From NCBI GenBank assembly GCA_018004935.1, contig JAGNBF010000034.1:20000-65920 (forward strand): a stretch of 45,921 bases of DNA. Reading direction: 5' to 3'. Shown here one piece after another: positions 34,884 to 42,765 of the stretch. Both the position numbers and the translations under genes were made by a program. Source of the stretch: Chloroflexota bacterium. Its GTDB lineage: Bacteria; Chloroflexota; Anaerolineae; Promineifilales; Promineifilaceae. How positions within the stretch are numbered: the first letter of the stretch is position 1; each line of letters begins with the position of its first letter. The notes below the pieces were generated by a model. It did no database searches, was not told the DNA's origin, and worked only from the letters and a program-made list of their open reading frames with translations.

Positions 34884-37800
34884 ATGAATCATCGCTTAGT
34901 GGTTTTGTTGTTTAGCCTGATCGGAGTATTTGTTTTATTGATAGGTGTCTTACGGTGGGGGAACGCGGCCGCGTCTCACCCTCTCTCCCCTTCATCCACC
35001 CCCCAACGAGTGGGCGCGGGCAGTGGCTACTTTTACGACAGCGGCCAACGCCTGGGCAACGGTGATAGTTGGGGCGTCGCTTTGGGCGACCTGGACGGGG
35101 ATGGCGACCTGGATGCCTTCGTAGGCAACGGTTTGTACGCTGACAACGGTCAACCTCAACCCAATGAAGTCTGGCTGAACGATGGTCGCGGCCGCTTCGT
35201 TAGCAACGGTCAAGCACTTGGCAATGAGTTTACCGGCCCTGTCGCCCTGGCTGACTTTGATGGTGATTTAGATTTGGATGCAATGGTTGTCAACTACAAA
35301 CTTCTCTCGCCAGGGCCTCAGGGGGGGGCGCAGGTGTGGTTGAATGACGGCTCAGGGCAATTTACAGACAGGGGGCAGTTACTCGACCCCAATTTGCACG
35401 ATTATTCCGGACTAACCGTAGGGGATGTGGATGGGGATAATGACATAGATGCGTTTATTCCTGGTTTTGATAACACACCTCTCTGGTTAAATCAGGGTGA
35501 TGGTACATTTATCAATAGCAGTCAAATACTTGGGACTCTCTGGGATCCAATCTTGGCCGACGTTGACAACGATGGTGATTTGGATTTGGTAACAGCCCAC
35601 AGTATCTGGTGGAACATGGGCGGCAATCAAGGGGGTACCTTAGGTCAGTTTGTGAACAGCGGCCAACCCTTTGGCAATGCCAATATAGTATCCGTGGCGG
35701 TGGGTGATTTAGATGGGGATGGAGATCAGGATGCCCTTTTAGCTCCATCTAACTGCGCTACGTGTGCTTCGCAAGTCTGGCTAAACAACGGCAGTGGCAT
35801 ATTTAGTAACAGCGGTCAAGACATGGGGATGGGTCTTGTGTATGATGTAGTATTGGGCGATCTGGATGGCGATGACGACCTGGATGCTTACCTCAGCCAG
35901 CCTTTCTATGAAGAGTGGACCGACAATGAAGATAATGGTGTTTGGTTTAATGACGGAAATGGCCTGTTCACCGATTCATATCAGTCATTAGGCCAGGGGA
36001 TTAGCCCAAATATCGCTTTGGGGGATCTGAATGGGGATAGCACATTAGACGCGTTTGTGGCGATGGCCATGGAATGGGATTGGGTTAACGGGCAGGCTAT
36101 TTTTGAAGCGCCGAATCAGGTGTGGTTGAACAAACCACAGGCTGATTTAGCCATGCAGCAAGCGGCGCAGGTAAACGGGCAAACCGTTACCTACACCCTC
36201 ACCTACATCAACAACGGCCCTGATCTTGTGTTAGGGGCGATGATTACCGATACACTGAATCCGGCGTTGAGCAATGTTACCGTCAACAGCAGCGGGGCAG
36301 TCATCACACAGGTTGGCGGAGTGAATCTGGCCTGGCAGGTGGCCCCGTTGCCCGCCGGGAGTGGTGGCGTGATTCGGGTGCGGGGAACATTTGCGGGTGA
36401 GATACCGGGGAATGTGGCAGAGATCGCTGCCGCGAACCACGACCCTCTGCCCCAAAACAACCAGGCTTATGCTCATGCCCTTCATGTCAACACCATCATC
36501 CCCGCCCACAACGCCTTCCCCATCCCCCAAACCTCACCCCTCGCCATCACCTTCAGCCGGGATATTTTGCCTGCTACTGTCACCAGCCAGACCCTCATCG
36601 TTCACGGCGAACAGACCGGGCGTTACGAGGGAACCTTCACCGTCAATAACGATGAACTGATCTGGCAACCCGTCACCCCCTTCAAACCAGGCGAAACCAT
36701 CGCCGTTTATCTGGATCAAAACCTCACCACAGCCGGGGGAACCACCCCACTCCAGCCTTATCAGCAACAATTCCGCGCTGATGTAGGCGTCCCCTCACTC
36801 ATTGGTACGGGCATCTTCACGCCTACTTACATGTATACCACCACCTCAGCTATGAACGTCTCCCTCGGCGATCTAGATGGCGATGGTGATCTAGATGCGT
36901 TTATCGTTTCCGACCTGGATTGGAGCAACCCATGTAGTTGTTATCCCGGTATAGGGGCCGAAGTCTGGTTGAACAATGGAGGTCAACAAGGGGGAACACC
37001 GGGAACCTACAGCAACAGCGGCCAAACCCTGGGCGGTCTGTACCCTCATGATGTCACGTTAGGCGATGTGGATAACGATGGCGATCTGGACGCCTTTATT
37101 CCTAACTGGGCTCCTGAAGATTGGCCTTATGGTGATGGAGGTTATAGATGGAACAATCACAATGAACTATGGCTGAATGACGGCCAGGGCTTTTTTACCC
37201 GAAGTGAGCAATATTTGGGGTATCAGGGAAGTTATAGCGTAGATTTCGGGGACGTAGATGGCGATCACGATCTGGATGCTATTGTTGCCAATAATCAGCG
37301 CGAAGTAGATGGAACATTTCTGGATGGGCGCAACGAACTCTGGTTAAACGACGGGCAAGGTCACTTCACTCACAGCGGACAACTTCTAGGAGATGATGGT
37401 GGTCTGGATGTCTCATTGGGTGATCTGGATAACGACGGTGATCTGGATGTCTTTATTGTCTTTGCGGACACTTCCCGCGTGTGGCTCAACCAGGGTGGTC
37501 TGCAAGGGGGTACTGAAGGCCAGTTTATTGCTACCACACAAGATTGGAGCGTTATCCCTGCGGCTTACTCGGTAGAACTGGCCGATTTGGACAACGACGA
37601 CGACCTGGATGCCATGATAACAACTTTCGATGCTTCACCCACTCAAGTATGGCTGAACGATGGCACAGGGTATTTTACCCCAGGAGATTTGTTGACCCCT
37701 GGGAGTGCCTATGATCCCGATTTGGGCGATCTGGATGGAGATGGTGATATTGATGCGTTTAGTTGGAGCGAAGATAGTTACATCATCACCGATACAGTTT

Positions 37801-38240
37801 GGCTTAATGATGGCTCCGCTCAATTTACGGTGGGTTATCAGACAAATGAAATGGTTGGTCTTGCCGATCTGGGTGATCTGGATGGGGATGGTGATCTAGA
37901 TATTTTCGGCGTTGTGGGTGAACAGGTTAGTATCTGGCTGAATGTGGATGATTTGGCGATAGAGGGAGTCGCGGCCGCGAACGACAGCCCTACTCCCTTC
38001 GGCCAAACCACCACCTTCACCGCCACCGTCACCGCTGGCTCCAACGTGGTGTATACCTGGGCCTTTGGGGATGGGCAAACAGCAACCGGGGCCACCGTGA
38101 GCCATGTGTATGCCAACCCGGGTGTTTACACCGCCACCGTCACCGCCAGCAACAGCCTGGGCCAGCTCATTGCCACCACCCAGGTAGCGATCATTGTCAC
38201 GGTCTATCAACAATATCTGCCGCTGATTATTAAGCCATAA
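34884..38240 (+). CDS. Large secreted VCBS/FG-GAP repeat protein with DUF11, Ig-like and PKD domains
   Basis: 1118 residues. An N-terminal membrane/signal segment (about 4-25) is followed by two blocks of seven calcium-binding repeats of the DLDGDGDLDAF type (14 by eye). Between the blocks lie a DUF11-type domain (about 415-540, VTYTLTYINNGPD) and a Big_5-like Ig domain (about 545-630, SPLAITFSRDILP). A PKD domain (about 1040-1110, YTWAFGDGQTATGATVSHVYANPG) precedes the C terminus VYQQYLPLIIKP. Such repeats fold as calcium-stabilised propellers in surface or adhesion proteins. The YLPLI-type tail recurs in secreted Chloroflexota proteins as I recall and may be a sorting signal. The 3' end overlaps the convergent toxin gene by 11 bp. 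Confidence 0.85.
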   Translation: MNHRLVVLLFSLIGVFVLLIGVLRWGNAAASHPLSPSSTPQRVGAGSGYFYDSGQRLGNGDSWGVALGDLDGDGDLDAFVGNGLYADNGQPQPNEVWLNDGRGRFVSNGQALGNEFTGPVALADFDGDLDLDAMVVNYKLLSPGPQGGAQVWLNDGSGQFTDRGQLLDPNLHDYSGLTVGDVDGDNDIDAFIPGFDNTPLWLNQGDGTFINSSQILGTLWDPILADVDNDGDLDLVTAHSIWWNMGGNQGGTLGQFVNSGQPFGNANIVSVAVGDLDGDGDQDALLAPSNCATCASQVWLNNGSGIFSNSGQDMGMGLVYDVVLGDLDGDDDLDAYLSQPFYEEWTDNEDNGVWFNDGNGLFTDSYQSLGQGISPNIALGDLNGDSTLDAFVAMAMEWDWVNGQAIFEAPNQVWLNKPQADLAMQQAAQVNGQTVTYTLTYINNGPDLVLGAMITDTLNPALSNVTVNSSGAVITQVGGVNLAWQVAPLPAGSGGVIRVRGTFAGEIPGNVAEIAAANHDPLPQNNQAYAHALHVNTIIPAHNAFPIPQTSPLAITFSRDILPATVTSQTLIVHGEQTGRYEGTFTVNNDELIWQPVTPFKPGETIAVYLDQNLTTAGGTTPLQPYQQQFRADVGVPSLIGTGIFTPTYMYTTTSAMNVSLGDLDGDGDLDAFIVSDLDWSNPCSCYPGIGAEVWLNNGGQQGGTPGTYSNSGQTLGGLYPHDVTLGDVDNDGDLDAFIPNWAPEDWPYGDGGYRWNNHNELWLNDGQGFFTRSEQYLGYQGSYSVDFGDVDGDHDLDAIVANNQREVDGTFLDGRNELWLNDGQGHFTHSGQLLGDDGGLDVSLGDLDNDGDLDVFIVFADTSRVWLNQGGLQGGTEGQFIATTQDWSVIPAAYSVELADLDNDDDLDAMITTFDASPTQVWLNDGTGYFTPGDLLTPGSAYDPDLGDLDGDGDIDAFSWSEDSYIITDTVWLNDGSAQFTVGYQTNEMVGLADLGDLDGDGDLDIFGVVGEQVSIWLNVDDLAIEGVAAANDSPTPFGQTTTFTATVTAGSNVVYTWAFGDGQTATGATVSHVYANPGVYTATVTASNSLGQLIATTQVAIIVTVYQQYLPLIIKP

Positions 38241-38658
38241 AATTAACTGACCAATCTTCTACAAGCAGGTTAGGAACCAGGGCAAAATCCTTTTCATTAC
38301 GAGTTACCAGCACTGCCTGATAGCTTAAGGCAATGCTGGCAATTCGTAAATCCTGTGTCCCAATCCGCACTTTTTGTTGTCGCAAAGCTTCAAACTGGTT
38401 ATCAGCTTGTTCTGTGTATTTCAAGATCGTAAAGTGGCGAAGAAAATCTACCGTTTCCCAAAGCCAAAAGTAAGCTTTGATGCGTGCAGCATGATCTGAA
38501 GCTTTGTGAACCTGAGCCAGACGACCTCGTAATAGTTCTTCAATACTGATGATTGTGATAGCAATATTTTCAGACGAAAGTTTCTGTAAAGCCTGACGTA
38601 ATGGTTCATGCCCACGTTGCAGTAACGAAAGATGGTCAGTATCTAAAATATAGTTCAT
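38230..38658 (-). CDS. PIN-domain (VapC-like) ribonuclease toxin
   Basis: 142 residues. PIN acidic residues are visible in YILDTDHLSLL (Asp6, Asp8), SIEELLRG (Glu), TQDLRIA (Asp) and TRNEKDF (Asp). VapC-type toxins cleave tRNA or rRNA when freed from the antitoxin. Its ATG overlaps the stop of the upstream antitoxin gene by 4 bp. The region is AT-richer than its neighbours, suggesting acquisition by transfer. Confidence 0.9.
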   Translation of the reverse strand: MNYILDTDHLSLLQRGHEPLRQALQKLSSENIAITIISIEELLRGRLAQVHKASDHAARIKAYFWLWETVDFLRHFTILKYTEQADNQFEALRQQKVRIGTQDLRIASIALSYQAVLVTRNEKDFALVPNLLVEDWSVNFMA

Positions 38659-38951
38659 GTCTGACTATCCAATGAGTGCCGATATGCGGCAATTTCAGCT
38701 ATAAGATCATCAAATGTCGGATCCTCTTGGAAACGACCAAATTGTTCTAACCAGGGATTTTTGTTTTTGTCAGGCAGATCAATCTCTATTTGAACGACCT
38801 CAACACGATGGGTTAAATATTCTTGCAAACGCTTTTTAACCTGCCTCAGTACGTCATCCCGGGTTTTACCTGTCGCCACAACATCAGGCCATTGGCGAAC
38901 ACGCGCCACAAATTGACTGTTATCCTGACTGAGAATGATATCGTATACCAT
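38655..38951 (-). CDS. Antitoxin (HicB-like N terminus, VapB-like role)
   Basis: 98 residues. The N-terminal part YDIILSQDNSQFVARVRQWPDVVATGKTRDDVLRQVKKRLQEYL is a HicB-type fold. The tail PWLEQFGRFQEDPTFDDLIAEIAAYRHSLD is the typical toxin-binding end seen with PIN toxins. It overlaps the toxin by 4 bp. AAGGAT lies 8 nt before the ATG. It probably represses its own promoter through the repeats at 38965-39005. Confidence 0.85.
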   Translation of the reverse strand: MVYDIILSQDNSQFVARVRQWPDVVATGKTRDDVLRQVKKRLQEYLTHRVEVVQIEIDLPDKNKNPWLEQFGRFQEDPTFDDLIAEIAAYRHSLDSQT

Positions 38952-38964
38952 GATTGACTATCCT

Positions 38965-39005
38965 TCGTTATAACGACTCTTGTCTATTGGTCGCTATTAT
39001 AACGA
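38965..39005 (-). promoter_or_regulatory. Toxin-antitoxin promoter with repeated operator-like boxes
   Basis: Minus-strand TATAAT at 38996-39001. The + strand 9-mer TTATAACGA occurs at 38968-38976 and 38997-39005. The first is part of a perfect palindrome TCGTTATAACGA (38965-38976) and the second overlaps the -10 box. This arrangement suits autoregulation. Confidence 0.55.
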
Positions 39006-39049
39006 AAAACGTAGCCTTGCGAGGTAAATACTAAAAGCTCTGTTACCCA

Positions 39050-39058
39050 TGTTATAAT
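39050..39058 (+). promoter_or_regulatory. Extended -10 promoter of a probable leaderless NUDIX transcript
   Basis: TGTTATAAT ends 8 nt before the ATG at 39067 (CTCGCCCC between), leaving no room for a ribosome binding site. Confidence 0.6.
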
Positions 39059-39066
39059 CTCGCCCC

Positions 39067-39606
39067 ATGAACCTGCCGACCCAACCAACTATCACTGCCA
39101 TTAGCGGCCGCGTCTTTGCCACTTACCCGGCCGCTGTCGTTGTTCTCATCATCAACGCCCAAGAAGAACTGCTCCTGCTCAATAACCCCAAACGGCCCGG
39201 CTGGTGGGAACCGGTGAACGGGGCGGTGGATGCGGGGGAGACGATTTTGGCGGCGGCCCTGCGGGAAGTGGGTGAAGAAGCGGGGGCAGACATTCGGGTG
39301 CGGCCGCTGGGGGTTGTCCATGTGTCTACCTTCACCTACGATCCCCAGATTACCCATGTCATCAGCATTACCTACCTGATGGCCTATGAGGGGGGGAATG
39401 TGGTTCCCGGTGATGATATGCAAGACAGCCAGGTGCGCTGGGCCTCGTTGGCGGAGATGGCACACCTCAACCTCATCCCCCCGCTTGATGAGCCGTGGTT
39501 GTGCCAACGTGCCCTGGAACTATACCGCCTGTGGCGGCCCCAACCCGATTCGCCCCTCCAACAGCCCCTACCGCAAACACACAAAAACAAATACGATCTA
39601 ACTTGA
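39067..39606 (+). CDS. NUDIX hydrolase
   Basis: 179 residues with a perfect Nudix box, GAVDAGETILAAALREVGEEAGA (shown in two parts: GAVDAGETILAAAL, REVGEEAGA), near residues 54-76. The box binds Mg2+ and hydrolyses nucleoside diphosphate linked to X. The substrate is unknown. FTYDPQITHVISITYLMAYEGG is a typical downstream strand set. Probably leaderless. Confidence 0.9.
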   Translation: MNLPTQPTITAISGRVFATYPAAVVVLIINAQEELLLLNNPKRPGWWEPVNGAVDAGETILAAALREVGEEAGADIRVRPLGVVHVSTFTYDPQITHVISITYLMAYEGGNVVPGDDMQDSQVRWASLAEMAHLNLIPPLDEPWLCQRALELYRLWRPQPDSPLQQPLPQTHKNKYDLT

Positions 39607-39634
39607 AACACCGTTCAACGTACAATTCCAACCT

Positions 39635-40432
39635 CTACTCTCCCCCTTGAGCAGATTCAATGGCTTCGGCGTACACCTCATAACGTTGAGCACCAAATAA
39701 CATGATGTCGTTAATAGCGAAGCTAGGTCGGGTGAGGATGCCCTGGTCACGGCGGATGGCGTCGAGGCGGGTGACGTTGGCCTGTCCTATTCCGTTGTCG
39801 TAACAGTCGCCAAAGATGGCCTTATCTACCCCCACAGCGGTCGCGGCCGCAATGAAATACTCCCTATCCGCATTCCACAATTCATCCTGGTGAGCAAAAA
39901 ATTGGTCGTGAATGGCCCAGTAGGCGTCTACACTTTGCTGGCCGATGCAATCTGCGGCCGCGTGGCTATTCAAACTCGCGTTACCATGATCCAACACATG
40001 CCAGAAGATAATCTTAACTTGCCCATTATTGACGTAATTCTCAATGATTTGCGGTTCTGCGCCTAACACGTAGGCGCGGCAAGCCGTTCAGAGGAAGTCT
40101 GAGTAATCAATGAAGGTGACGGGGGCATCGGCGCGGCCGCGGAAGAATGTGCCATCTTCATTTTTGCCATTAAACGGGACGGTTGTGGCCGTGGGCTGAT
40201 CGGTTGGGGCTTCCGTAATCACTGGGGAAGCAATCGCCGTTGGCTCGTCGGCTACTGAAGCGGTTGCCGGGGGTGGGGCCGTGTTGGTGAGGGGGATAGC
40301 GGTGGGGGTGGGGCGACTCGCGGCCGCGCCCGGGAGCGTTGCCGCTGTGGGCACAACCGTGGGCACTCCATCTTCATCACCCCGACAAGCAATTAGCAAC
40401 AAGAGTAACAAGAAAACCAACCATTTTTTCAT
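39635..40432 (-). CDS. DsbA-like thioredoxin-fold lipoprotein, predicted selenoprotein (in-frame TGA = Sec115)
   Basis: One 265-residue gene interrupted by a single in-frame TGA at 40090-40088. Part 1 (residues 1-114) has a lipoprotein signal (LLIAC, Cys16), a Thr/Pro-rich linker (about 24-87) and the start of the thioredoxin_4 fold, APVTFIDYSDFL. After TGA the same frame continues T-A-C-R-A-Y-V-L-G-A, then EPQIIENYVNNGQVKIIFW, HGNASLNSHAAADCIGQQ and RPSFAINDIMLFGAQRYEVY, the normal order of the family. TGA replaces exactly the first Cys of the YSDFxCxxC active site, giving U115-T-A-C118. A SECIS-like hairpin follows. GAGG precedes the ATG. Alternative: a nonsense mutation, but the 144 codons downstream are otherwise intact. 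Role: extracytoplasmic thiol-disulfide exchange. Confidence 0.8.
40059..40090 (-). promoter_or_regulatory. Predicted bacterial SECIS element
   Basis: Minus strand: TGA (40090-40088), 10 nt, stem GCGCCTA (40077-40071), loop CGTGT (40070-40066), stem TAGGCGC (40065-40059). The stem is 7 perfect pairs, the loop is 5 nt with G at its second position, and 17 nt separate TGA from the loop. CGG/CCG (40085 region with 40054-40052) could close a lower stem. This fits the bacterial SECIS consensus as I know it: a small loop with G in the first two positions, 16-37 nt after the TGA. Confidence 0.72.
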
Positions 40433-40433
40433 A

Positions 40434-40567
40434 ATACCTCGTCTCGTTACCGGACACTCTGGTTTGAGGCGTAAGACATCCTCAAATGCCGCTTGTGGTC
40501 AACCCATTCGCATCTGAGGATGCTCACTCCTCAGTTTTGAAAACTGTCCGGTAGCTGGATACCTCGT
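40434..40567. mobile_element. 116-bp MITE-like element with 9-bp target duplication at the selenoprotein start
   Basis: ATACCTCGT flanks the element on both sides (40434-40442 and 40559-40567). Inverted ends contain TACCGGACA (40448-40456) and TGTCCGGTA (40546-40554). Inside are smaller inverted pairs such as TTTGAGG/CCTCAAA. The left duplication copy contains the Shine-Dalgarno GAGG (minus strand) of the selenoprotein gene. Confidence 0.75.
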
Positions 40568-40609
40568 TAATGGCGATCTGGAGAAAGAGACCAGGCTTCT
40601 CGCTCAGGC

Positions 40610-40915
40610 GATTGGCCACACCCTACAATGAACCCAACCCCCCAGGGCGATTGCATACTCACCCCAATGAACCCACTTCCCTAACGATTCCCGGCAAGAA
40701 GGGAGAAAAAAACAATTCGAGCCGTTTTTCGCGGGCGAATGCCCGCGAAAAACGGCTCCTAAAAAGTTCCCCGCCCCTGGGGGCGGGGTTAGGGGTGGGG
40801 GAAATCCGAGTATGCAATCGCCCTACCCCCCCTGACGATTCCCATTGGCTGGGGAAAACTGCTCATACAAGGTTCCCTGCCCCTGGGGACGGGGTAAGGA
40901 ACGGAAAAAGCGTTT
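40610..40915. repeat. Repeat family R4 copy and partial copy
   Basis: Hairpin GAGCCGTTTTTCGCGGGC (40719-40736) pairs with 40741-40758 as 18 perfect bp, followed by AAAAAGTTCCCCGCCCCTGG. A second, hairpin-less relative lies at about 40830-40905 (GGTTCCCTGCCCCTGGGGAC). No gene is seen. Confidence 0.78.
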
Positions 40916-40926
40916 AGGTGCTTGCC

Positions 40927-41628
40927 CTACTTTTCGCCCACATGAATGGCAATTGTGCCAAACATAAATAGCTTAAACCGGACATTGAGGAAACCGGCCT
41001 GGCGCATAGCTTCGGCAAGGGCCTGGGGGGTACGGAATTGTTGGGTACTGTCGGGCAGATAACGGTAAGCCTCGGATTCGCCGGTGATGAGGCGGCCCAG
41101 GGTGGGGATCACATAGTTGAGATGGAACAGGATGAAGGGTCGGAGCAGGTTGCGCTTGGGGGGGCTAGATTCGAGGATGACGACGCGGCCGCGGGGCTTC
41201 AGCACCCGCATCTGTTCCCGCAACGCCTTATCCACATCAATCACATTCCGCATGAGAAAACCAGAGGTCACGGCGTCAAAGTAGTGGCTGGGAAACGGCA
41301 GAGACAACGTATCAGCCCCGACCCACTGGATGGGTTGCCGTTCCGGATAGAGCTTGCCCGCCTGCATCATTTCCAGGGTGAAATCACCCCCCACCGCCTG
41401 CAAACCGGGAACCTGTTGCATCCCCTCGTAGGCAATGTCCCCCGTGCCGGTGGCAATGTCGAGCAAACGGCCATTCGGGGGGATATTGGCTTGCTGGATG
41501 ACATAGCGCCGCCAGCGCAAATCCTGGCCGAAGGTCATCAGCCGGTTCATGCGGTCGTAACGCCCGGCAATGCGGGCAAACATCGTTTGGACGTAATGGG
41601 CGCGTTCTTGCCCGGTAAGATGAGCCAT
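40927..41628 (-). CDS. ubiE: UbiE/MenG-type quinone C-methyltransferase
   Basis: 233 residues. SAM-binding motif LLDIATGTGDIA lies near residue 56. Typical family segments are FARIAGRYDRMNRLMTFGQDLRWRR at the start, SLPFPSHYFDAVTSGFLMRNVIDVDKALREQMRVLKPRGRVVILE, then YRYLPDSTQQF. It methylates demethylmenaquinone (or a ubiquinone precursor) at the membrane face. No clear ribosome binding site. Upstream (41637-41660) are TGTATTGG/TTATTG units like those before the JAMM gene. Confidence 0.93.
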   Translation of the reverse strand: MAHLTGQERAHYVQTMFARIAGRYDRMNRLMTFGQDLRWRRYVIQQANIPPNGRLLDIATGTGDIAYEGMQQVPGLQAVGGDFTLEMMQAGKLYPERQPIQWVGADTLSLPFPSHYFDAVTSGFLMRNVIDVDKALREQMRVLKPRGRVVILESSPPKRNLLRPFILFHLNYVIPTLGRLITGESEAYRYLPDSTQQFRTPQALAEAMRQAGFLNVRFKLFMFGTIAIHVGEK

Positions 41629-41688
41629 AGGTTATTAGTGTATTGGTGTATTGGTTATTGTTCAGCAAAGCGGGGTGAACAACTCTGA

Positions 41689-42294
41689 CTAAAGTTGATT
41701 GATGATAGCCTGCCAATCTTCAGTACGCCATAGTAGACTGCCGGTATTGAATAAGTAACCTTTGTTGTGAGAGAACTGACCAATACCCTCAAACTGAACA
41801 TCGCCAGCGACATTTTCTTTTAACTTGATACGCTCCAAGTCACCTGGATTGATGGGGCCATTCCAACCGTAAACAGTGTAATGCTTCTTACCGCGTTTGC
41901 CTTGATAAGCGAGCGGTTGATAATCCATATTGCGGCGAACAAAGCCACAAATGTAAGCCGGAATGGGGGTAAAGGATGGCAAATCAGCGTATATCTCGTC
42001 TGCCTCTTCCGGTGTCAAGGCTCCTACCGTTTCGCCACGTCGAAGCACTTTGTCTTTGAAGACACTAATTTCTTTGAAGAAAGCAAACAAATGGTCACGC
42101 CCTGCCCCAACCTTAACGAAGATATGAATATCGGCATGATTGAACTGATCACCAGGAATATCTAGCCAAATACCATTCCATTTACTCGTTTTGACACTGA
42201 GATTAAGGCGAGGGGTGCGGTAATGGCTCTTCGCTTCACGAATACGATGAATATCAGTGGGTAAGAAGGTTTCTAATTGACCTGCTTGATGGCC
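41689..42294 (-). pseudogene. C-terminal part of an interrupted nuclease-like gene
   Basis: About 202 residues of likely genuine sequence starting near GHQAGQLETFLPTDIHRIREAKSH. The frame stays open back to 42411, but its first 35-40 codons read through repeat element C and are unlikely to be native. Segments NLSVKTSKWNGIWLDIPGD and NHADIHIFVKVGAGRDHLF look like the core strands of a restriction-endonuclease fold. This is an inference; no named family was recognised. Removing about 65-68 bp of repeat (about 42295-42362) could rejoin it in frame to the upstream piece (42360-42734). AT-richer than the surrounding core genes. Confidence 0.55.
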
Positions 42295-42362
42295 TAGTAG
42301 TGCGACAGACAAGATTTGTCGGTTGGAAGGTGGTGGCACGGTCAGGAGACCGGCCACAGCTA
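42295..42362. repeat. Element C core inserted between the two gene parts
   Basis: GGTGGCACGGTCAGGAGACC followed by GGCCACAGC (42332-42360, inverted C core), preceded by CGACAGACAAGATTTGTCGG. The upstream gene part hits its stop codon exactly at the edge of this repeat. Confidence 0.65.
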
Positions 42363-42725
42363 TTCGACGGAATAAGTTTGTTGAACTACTAGTTCTGCCT
42401 CGATACCCCATTGTTGCTTCAAGAACAGGGTAAAAGCGTATTTACCTAGATATTGAAAAACCAGGTTTCGCCATAACCGCCATGGGTTCTTTTGCAAACC
42501 TGTTTTTGAAAGGCCTATTTGGCGTAATGTTTTTAGTGCATAGGCAGATGCAGTGGTGTAACCATCTGCATCTATTACTACAAAGGAAGGCAGAAACTGT
42601 TGTGATAACCAGTTATAGAATTCGATTTGTACAGATTGGCCTTGATAGGCATCTTCAGCTACCTTCAAGGCAACTTCGATATCTACTGAAAGACGTTCTG
42701 CGATAATTTGAATTTCTTGGTTCAT
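42360..42725 (-). pseudogene. N-terminal part of the interrupted accessory gene
   Basis: About 121 residues from MNQEIQIIAERLSVDIEV (an alternative ATG lies at 42734). Hydrophilic, with IEFYNWLSQQFLPSFVVIDADG and NPWRLWRNLVFQYLGKYAF; family not recognised. It ends ...QQTYSVE with a TAG at the junction to element C, so the original protein probably continued into the piece at 41689-42294. It might alternatively be a complete short protein. Confidence 0.5.
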
Positions 42726-42765
42726 AGTAAACATTCCACTCTGGTTTGAATCTTATTTTCACAAC

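Noticed and set aside
39635-40432. Two separate hypothetical genes or a simple pseudogene at the TGA
   Set aside because: Same frame on both sides, a single interruption exactly at a catalytic Cys codon, an intact downstream half and a SECIS-like hairpin favour selenocysteine. A pseudogene remains the main alternative.
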